A DNA stretch of 8,478 bases, from the NCBI GenBank assembly GCA_046154545.1, contig JBJXGC010000109.1, positions 1 to 8,478 on the forward strand, given 5' to 3'. The notes beneath the pieces are model-generated. The model saw only the letters and a list, made by a program, of their open reading frames with translations, was not told where the DNA came from and searched no databases. This DNA comes from JBJXGC01 sp046154545. GTDB taxonomy: Bacteria > Chloroflexota > Dehalococcoidia > Tepidiformales > Tepidiformaceae. Both the position numbers and the translations under genes were made by a program. Positions 5,471 through 8,478 of the stretch are shown here, in pieces. Within the stretch, counting starts at the first letter, position 1. Each line of letters begins with the position of its first letter.

Positions 5471-6472
5471 CGACGTGCGGAAGGCCGGGATCACTTCGCG
5501 CCCGAAGAGGGCGATCGCCTCCCGCATCGCCGCCCACCGGTCGCCCCCACCGCCGGGGCTGATGCTCAGGATCATGTAGTCGCTCCCGGTGGCCGCAAAC
5601 CAGCGGCCAGTCGCGGCGATGCAGTCGTCCGGCGTGCCGAAGATCACCCGGTCGGGGCTCAGGTTCTCCCAGGTGAGCTGGGCGTCGGCGGTCACCTTCT
5701 TCAGCCACGGTTCGAGGTCGGCGTTCATGGCGCCGTTCCGCCAGTAGTAGCGGTAGGTCGAAACGGCCGCGCCGGCGTAGGTCTCGAAGGCAGCCTCGCG
5801 CGTGGGACCGAGGGCGAGGGGACGCATCAGGACCACGCCGGTATCGGCACTGTGGGCCGCCGCTTCCTCGCGGTAGGCGCCGAGCAGCGTCTCGACCGCC
5901 CCCAGCGAGAGGATGGGGTCCGTCAGCCAGGCGTCGCCGATGCGGGCGGCCCGGCGGACACCCGGCTCCGTCCAGCCCGCCAGCCAGAGCGGCGGGCGCG
6001 GCGACTGGACGGGCTTCGGGACGACCGAGACGTCCTCCAGCTCGAACCGCCGGCCGTGGAAGGAGAAGCGCTCCCGCGTCCAGGCGAGCTTCAGGATCTC
6101 GATGCTCTCTTCGAGGAGGGAGACGCGGCGGGCGATGGGCGTTCCGAACGCCTCGAAGTCGGCGCCCTGGTAGCCCAGCCCGGCGCCGACGATGAGGCGC
6201 CCGCCGGAGAGGCCGTCGAGGACGGCCGCGTCGCTCGCCAGGCGCACCGGGTGGTAGAGCGGGGGCAAGAGGACGGCCGTGCCCAGGCTGATCCGGTCCG
6301 TCTGCCCGGCGAGGGCGGCGAGCGTGATCAGCGGCGAGGGGTTAATCCCGGCCTGCTGGTGGTGCTCGGTACAGAACCAGCCGTCGAACCCGGAGGCCTC
6401 AGCGTGGCGGACGAGTCCCGCCAACTCGTCGAGGGGAAGGGTGCCGCCGAAATAGATCCCGAACTTCGCCAT
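5468..6472 (-). CDS. LLM-class (luciferase-like) flavin-dependent oxidoreductase
   Basis: The 334-aa protein starts MAKFGIYFGG and follows the bacterial luciferase-like TIM barrel. It shows SGFDGWFCTEHH at 27-38, a region of TDRISLGTAVLLPPLYHPVR at 58-77, LDGLSGGR at 85-92, a GAGLGYQGADFEAFG segment that usually lines the flavin site, and PPLWLAGWTEPGVRRAARIGDAWL in the second half. Members use FMN or coenzyme F420; the sequence alone does not settle which, and the substrate is unknown. The ATG at 6472 is chosen because AGGAGG lies 9 nt upstream and the longer form from 6508 adds an Arg-rich tail absent from the family. It is separated by 67 nt from the protease gene upstream on the same strand, with its own possible -10 box, so it need not be part of that operon. 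Confidence 0.92.
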   Translation of the reverse strand: MAKFGIYFGGTLPLDELAGLVRHAEASGFDGWFCTEHHQQAGINPSPLITLAALAGQTDRISLGTAVLLPPLYHPVRLASDAAVLDGLSGGRLIVGAGLGYQGADFEAFGTPIARRVSLLEESIEILKLAWTRERFSFHGRRFELEDVSVVPKPVQSPRPPLWLAGWTEPGVRRAARIGDAWLTDPILSLGAVETLLGAYREEAAAHSADTGVVLMRPLALGPTREAAFETYAGAAVSTYRYYWRNGAMNADLEPWLKKVTADAQLTWENLSPDRVIFGTPDDCIAATGRWFAATGSDYMILSISPGGGGDRWAAMREAIALFGREVIPAFRTS

Positions 6473-6481
6473 CTGGGTGGA

Positions 6482-6487
6482 CCTCCT
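6482..6487 (-). promoter_or_regulatory. Ribosome binding site of the LLM gene
   Basis: AGGAGG on the minus strand is 9 nt before the ATG at 6472 and decides for this start over the ATG at 6508. Confidence 0.7.
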
Positions 6488-6506
6488 GGGACGACGTGCG
6501 AGGCGC

Positions 6507-6512
6507 ACTTTA
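6507..6512 (-). promoter_or_regulatory. Possible -10 box for the LLM gene
   Basis: TAAAGT on the minus strand would give a leader of about 28 nt carrying the AGGAGG. A weak TGGCAC lies 18 nt further upstream as a possible -35. Confidence 0.3.
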
Positions 6513-6539
6513 TGCCAAGGGAGGGGGCCTGTGCCACCG

Positions 6540-6980
6540 TCATGGGCGCCGTAGCGTCAGTTCCTGCGCCGGCCCGTCCACGTCCATCAGGAAGTGCTTA
6601 AGGAGGTCCCACCCGAGGAGGGAAGGTATCCGCTGGTTGCCGGCGCTCAGCTCAGCGATCCAGATGTCGCCCGCAAACGTCTCCACCTCGCCGTCATCGT
6701 GACGGAACCCGTACGTTGCCTCGCACACGAAGTACGTAGCTGCCCCGCCCACTCCTCCCGTCACAATAGCGCGCGGCCAGGCGGACGCGTCCCGCAGGCG
6801 TCCCAGGCTGATCCCCACACGCCGGACCGAATCCAGGGGATGGAGGCACGTGTGGCTGGCGCCGGTATCGACGAGGAACTCGATGCTCACCCACTCTTCG
6901 CCCGTGGCGGCTGGAATGTTGACCGCGACGGTGACGAACGGATGAGGAGGCCGCTCGGGGTCGAAGAAACCCCGGATCAC
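6540..6980 (-). CDS. Retropepsin-like aspartic protease, partner of the DUF5678 gene
   Basis: The 146-aa product has the active loop FLVDTGASHTCLHP, with D38-T-G-A-S42, and a C-terminal IPSLLGWDLLKHFLMDVD (LLG at 121-123), the two signatures of single-domain clan AA aspartic proteases. The N-terminal strand PFVTVAVNIP and GEEWVSIEF precede the loop as expected for a retropepsin lobe. It differs clearly from the protease at 5002 in active loop (DTG against DSG), in the residues after it and in overall sequence, so the two are not a recent duplication. Translation starts at a GTG at 6980 that overlaps the TGA of the DUF5678 gene (GTGA), a sign of coupling. It probably acts as a homodimer on an unknown substrate. 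The partner's small size suggests a regulator, substrate or inhibitor, but this is inference. Confidence 0.82.
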   Translation of the reverse strand: MIRGFFDPERPPHPFVTVAVNIPAATGEEWVSIEFLVDTGASHTCLHPLDSVRRVGISLGRLRDASAWPRAIVTGGVGGAATYFVCEATYGFRHDDGEVETFAGDIWIAELSAGNQRIPSLLGWDLLKHFLMDVDGPAQELTLRRP

Positions 6981-7228
6981 AGGAGCAAGGAACCTGTGCC
7001 GCCCGTGATGAACTCAATATCGACGTCCGTCCGGGGATCCAGCCGGAGATGACGAATCTTCGCGACGAGGTCGTCAAGGTCACTGGCGGCCACGATGACC
7101 TCACCCTCTCGAACGGCTACGAACTGCTCGGGGTACCTCTCAAGGAACTCCCGGTGATGTGCCGTCCAGAAGTTTCGGATGGCCGCGGACTCTTCGAACG
7201 TGGGTTCTGGGACGATGAATACAGCCAT
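6977..7228 (-). CDS. DUF5678 family small protein
   Basis: This 83-aa protein has the DUF5678 pattern at about residues 24-65: HHREFLERYPEQFVAVREGE, then VIVAASDLDDLVAKIRHLRLD. The family motif resembles 'L.erYpgefVAv..geVva...dl..L'. Its function is unknown. It is the first gene of a two-gene unit, and its TGA overlaps the GTG of the aspartic protease downstream by 4 nt. The ATG at 7228 has GGAGG 4 nt upstream, rather close but the best site. The N-terminal 20 residues (FIVPEPTFEESAAIRNFWTA) look helical after a short strand, and the C-terminus ends with a Gly/Leu tail. Two inverted repeats sit just upstream. A role as antitoxin-like or regulatory partner is a guess based on gene order and size. 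Confidence 0.72.
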   Translation of the reverse strand: MAVFIVPEPTFEESAAIRNFWTAHHREFLERYPEQFVAVREGEVIVAASDLDDLVAKIRHLRLDPRTDVDIEFITGGTGSLLL

Positions 7229-7232
7229 GACG

Positions 7233-7237
7233 CCTCC
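7233..7237 (-). promoter_or_regulatory. Ribosome binding site of the DUF5678 gene, overlapping a palindrome
   Basis: GGAGG on the minus strand is 4 nt before the ATG at 7228. Its first two bases are also the last two of the perfect inverted repeat at 7236-7250, so folding of that repeat would touch the ribosome site. Confidence 0.55.
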
Positions 7238-7250
7238 GGTGCAGCACCGG
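7236..7250. promoter_or_regulatory. Perfect 7-bp inverted repeat beside the DUF5678 ribosome site
   Basis: CCGGTGC and GCACCGG are exact reverse complements around a single central base, giving a 15-nt dyad. It could be a protein operator or an RNA hairpin. Its position next to the Shine-Dalgarno sequence fits control of the DUF5678/protease pair. Confidence 0.45.
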
Positions 7251-7255
7251 GCACC

Positions 7256-7273
7256 AGCTCGCGGCCCCGAGCT
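7256..7273. promoter_or_regulatory. Second inverted repeat in the DUF5678 leader
   Basis: AGCTCG at 7256-7261 pairs with CGAGCT at 7268-7273 across six bases. It is 5 nt from the first dyad and just downstream of the likely transcription start. Confidence 0.4.
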
Positions 7274-7282
7274 ACCGATGAC

Positions 7283-7291
7283 ATGGTATCA
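7283..7291 (-). promoter_or_regulatory. Possible extended -10 promoter of the DUF5678/protease pair
   Basis: TGATACCAT on the minus strand fits the extended -10 form TGnTAnnnT. It predicts a start near 7276 and a leader of about 48 nt containing both inverted repeats and the GGAGG. No -35 match is seen, as is common with extended -10 promoters. Confidence 0.35.
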
Positions 7292-7372
7292 CCTTGAGGA
7301 CGCCCACCGGGGACTGCTGTTGCCAAGGAGCGGCTGTGCGCCGGCGCGTATGTTTGGCATCAGGCGAACCAT

Positions 7373-7721
7373 TCAGGACCATCGGACCGCCGCCGAATCG
7401 CTCGACTCCCAGTGGCGGGGAAGACCGAAGTCGTCATAGATGTGCGCCCACTGGGATGGGTGGTTCTCGCCGACCTTGGTGACTTCGTCGCAGGGGATGC
7501 GGCTGTTACGGGCATGGCGGATGAGCCACGCGGGTTCGGTCGCCCAGTATACGCAGTGGCTCTCCTTCCGCTCGTCGTCCCAGAACGAACGTACCCACGA
7601 GAGCCGCGGCTCGTAGGCCAGGCAGGTGGCGGAGCGAAGGACAAATGCCACTGAGGTCGTCGTCGGTGGTCTCGGCCGGGACTTGCCGGCGGATGAGGTA
7701 GAGCTTCGCGCCCGAAGGCAC
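7373..7721 (-). pseudogene. DUF4242 family (nickel-binding-like) gene, frameshifted
   Basis: The N-terminal half is read from GTG 7721 in one frame: VPSGAKLYLIRRQVPAETTD, then DDLSG. The rest is in another frame: FVLRSATCLAYEPRLSWVRS, then FWDDERKESHCVYWATEP and LIRHARNSRIPCDEV. Joined, they match the DUF4242 plan of a short strand, 'S....W.rSy..dd...C.Y.Ap....ireHAr..g.P.d.v', including the conserved Cys and the His-Ala-Arg. The join needs one extra base around 7641-7655, near GGCATTTG. In the N-terminal frame the C-terminal part is Arg/Ala noise, and the reverse is also true. Upstream of the GTG no Shine-Dalgarno is seen. It is head-to-head with an acyl-CoA dehydrogenase remnant. A sequencing error is the main alternative to a true pseudogene. 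Confidence 0.6.
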
Positions 7722-7749
7722 TGCATTGTCGGACGGATCGACATACGAA

Positions 7750-8108
7750 TCGGGCAGGTCCTCTACGACCTCCCGGATCTCGCTGAACGGCAGCGCGCAG
7801 TGCGTCGAATGGCTGGCTACGCCGCCTCAGTGCGGAAGGCCGGGGAGTGGGACGCGGAAACGCCCGGGACCTGGGCGCGACGGGGGATCGGCGCGAAAAT
7901 GCTGACGACCGACAACGCCTTCAAAGTGCTCGATATGGCGGTCGAAGTGTTCGGCGGCTTTGGTGTCAGCCGCCAGAGCGAGATCGAGCGGCTCTTCCGC
8001 GACGCGCGCATGGGCAAGATCCACCCGGCGAACAGCTTCCTGGCGCGAGAGATGATCGGGAAGATGCTCCTCGGTATCGACATGGACGCGCAGCCCCGCT
8101 GGGGCTAA
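7750..8108 (+). pseudogene. Acyl-CoA dehydrogenase, C-terminal remnant
   Basis: The last roughly 100 codons carry an intact acyl-CoA dehydrogenase C-terminus: GAKMLTTDNAFKVLDMAVEV, FGGFGVSRQSEIERLFRDAR, then MGKIHPANSFLAREMIGKML and LGIDMDAQPRWG. These include the GGxG loop and the RDAR-xxxI helix that binds flavin across the dimer. A full enzyme is about 380 residues, so the N-terminal and middle domains (some 250 or more residues) are missing. The frame stays open upstream to 7626, but that part runs antisense to the DUF4242 remnant and shows no homology I can see; the boundary near 7750 is approximate. An ATG at 7809 has no ribosome site. The product would lack the substrate pocket and catalytic base, so it is unlikely to be an active enzyme. 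It is a likely deletion or recombination scar. Confidence 0.75.
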
Positions 8109-8156
8109 GCGGCGGCGAGCACCGACGCGAGCATGGGATTTCTAACACGTGACCCG

Positions 8157-8165
8157 TGGTACACT
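8157..8165 (+). promoter_or_regulatory. Extended -10, leaderless promoter of the VapBC-type operon
   Basis: TGGTACACT fits TGnTAnnnT. The hexamer ends 6 nt before the GTG at 8172, so the antitoxin mRNA would be leaderless. TACACT is the same hexamer as before the lipoprotein operon. Confidence 0.55.
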
Positions 8166-8171
8166 TATCCC

Positions 8172-8405
8172 GTGGTTACCAACCTCACACTCGCCATAGA
8201 TGCGGAAGTGCTGCGGCGCGCGCGAATCCGGGCGCTGGAGCGCGGCACTTCGGTGAATGCACTGGTTCGCGAATACCTGGAGTCTCTTGCGGGCAGCGAG
8301 CGCGATGCCGCCATGGACCGCTTGTTGACGCTCGCCGCTGAAAGCACAGCCAGCAGCGGCCCCGGCGGGAGGGCCTGGACACGAGAAGACCTCTATGACC
8401 GATAG
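8172..8405 (+). CDS. VapB-type ribbon-helix-helix antitoxin
   Basis: Starting at GTG 8172 the product is 77 aa. It has NLTLAID at residues 4-10 as a DNA-binding ribbon strand, then AEVLRRARIRALERG and TSVNALVREYLESLAG as the two helices of a ribbon-helix-helix domain. The remaining tail (about 40-77) should wrap the toxin. This is the usual design of antitoxins paired with PIN-domain toxins. The GTG is chosen over the ATG at 8133 because the conserved ribbon strand would otherwise be buried behind an extra 13 residues and because a TGGTACACT box lies directly upstream. It overlaps the PIN toxin start by 11 nt, implying coupled translation. Such antitoxins normally repress their own promoter. 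Confidence 0.85.
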   Translation: MVTNLTLAIDAEVLRRARIRALERGTSVNALVREYLESLAGSERDAAMDRLLTLAAESTASSGPGGRAWTREDLYDR

Positions 8406-8478
8406 AGCGTTCGTTGACACGAACGTAAACGTCTATCTCTTCGACGCCGGCGAGCCAGTCAAACGCGCGATCGCGATG
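8395..8478 (+). CDS. PIN-domain toxin (VapC-type), 5' part only
   Basis: An ATG at 8395, inside the end of the antitoxin gene, opens a frame that runs off the window after 28 codons. It reads MTDRAFVDTNVNVYLFDAGE, the classic PIN-domain N-terminus, with Asp8 as the first metal-binding acid in the DTN motif and Tyr14-Leu-Phe-Asp following. The final visible residues are PVKRAIAM. PIN toxins are metal-dependent RNases that cut tRNA or rRNA and are held inactive by the antitoxin. The other catalytic acids lie beyond the window, so activity cannot be judged. Confidence 0.85.
   Translation, partial: MTDRAFVDTNVNVYLFDAGEPVKRAIAM

Noticed and set aside
5294..6601. A 435-codon open frame on the plus strand
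   Set aside because: It is antisense to the LLM oxidoreductase and overlaps the end of the protease gene. The product is biased to Arg/Glu/Gly/Ala and has no recognisable motif.
7626..7749. An N-terminal part of the acyl-CoA dehydrogenase frame upstream of about 7750
   Set aside because: The frame is open, but it runs antisense to the DUF4242 remnant and its translation shows no dehydrogenase motif, so it is likely chance read-through.

Overview
The window is GC-rich bacterial DNA that is densely coded on both strands. The gene types suggest a member of the Chloroflexota, perhaps near Dehalococcoidia or Thermomicrobia: a DUF4389 membrane protein, an LLM-class flavin oxidoreductase, retropepsin-like proteases, a DUF5678 protein and a VapBC pair. 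Frequent leaderless promoters fit too. This is inference from gene families and promoter style; no rRNA or marker gene is present.

Layout. The 3' end of a VOC/glyoxalase-fold gene (1-294, +) is followed by a 370-nt spacer holding three degenerate copies of a roughly 40-nt repeat spaced about 100 nt apart. Next comes a leaderless DUF4389 membrane protein (665-1297, +). It converges on a translationally coupled lipoprotein pair read leftward (3157 to 1317, -); the second lipoprotein ends in a bacterial SH3 domain. Upstream on the same strand are an SDR oxidoreductase (TTG start at 4001) and a NYN/PIN-like nuclease (start 4734) with two strong hairpins in front of it. Divergent from the nuclease is a leaderless retropepsin-like aspartic protease (5002-5463, +). 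It meets an LLM oxidoreductase (6472 to 5468, -) at a palindrome formed by the two stop codons.

The right part is more accessory in character. A DUF5678 small protein overlaps a second retropepsin-like protease by 4 nt (7228 to 6540, -), with two inverted repeats in the leader. Next are a frameshifted DUF4242 remnant (7721 to 7373, -), the C-terminal end of an acyl-CoA dehydrogenase lacking most of its gene (about 7750-8108, +), and a leaderless VapBC toxin-antitoxin module whose toxin runs off the window (8172-8478, +).

Three themes stand out. First, four genes have a TAnnnT -10 box only 6-7 nt before the start codon, which implies leaderless mRNAs and helps fix their starts. Second, two different clan AA aspartic proteases lie within 2 kb, one in a TA-like pair with DUF5678. 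Third, the stretch 7373-8108 is a patch of gene remnants beside a toxin-antitoxin module. The DUF5678/protease pair with its structured leader is the best candidate for an undercharacterised system.
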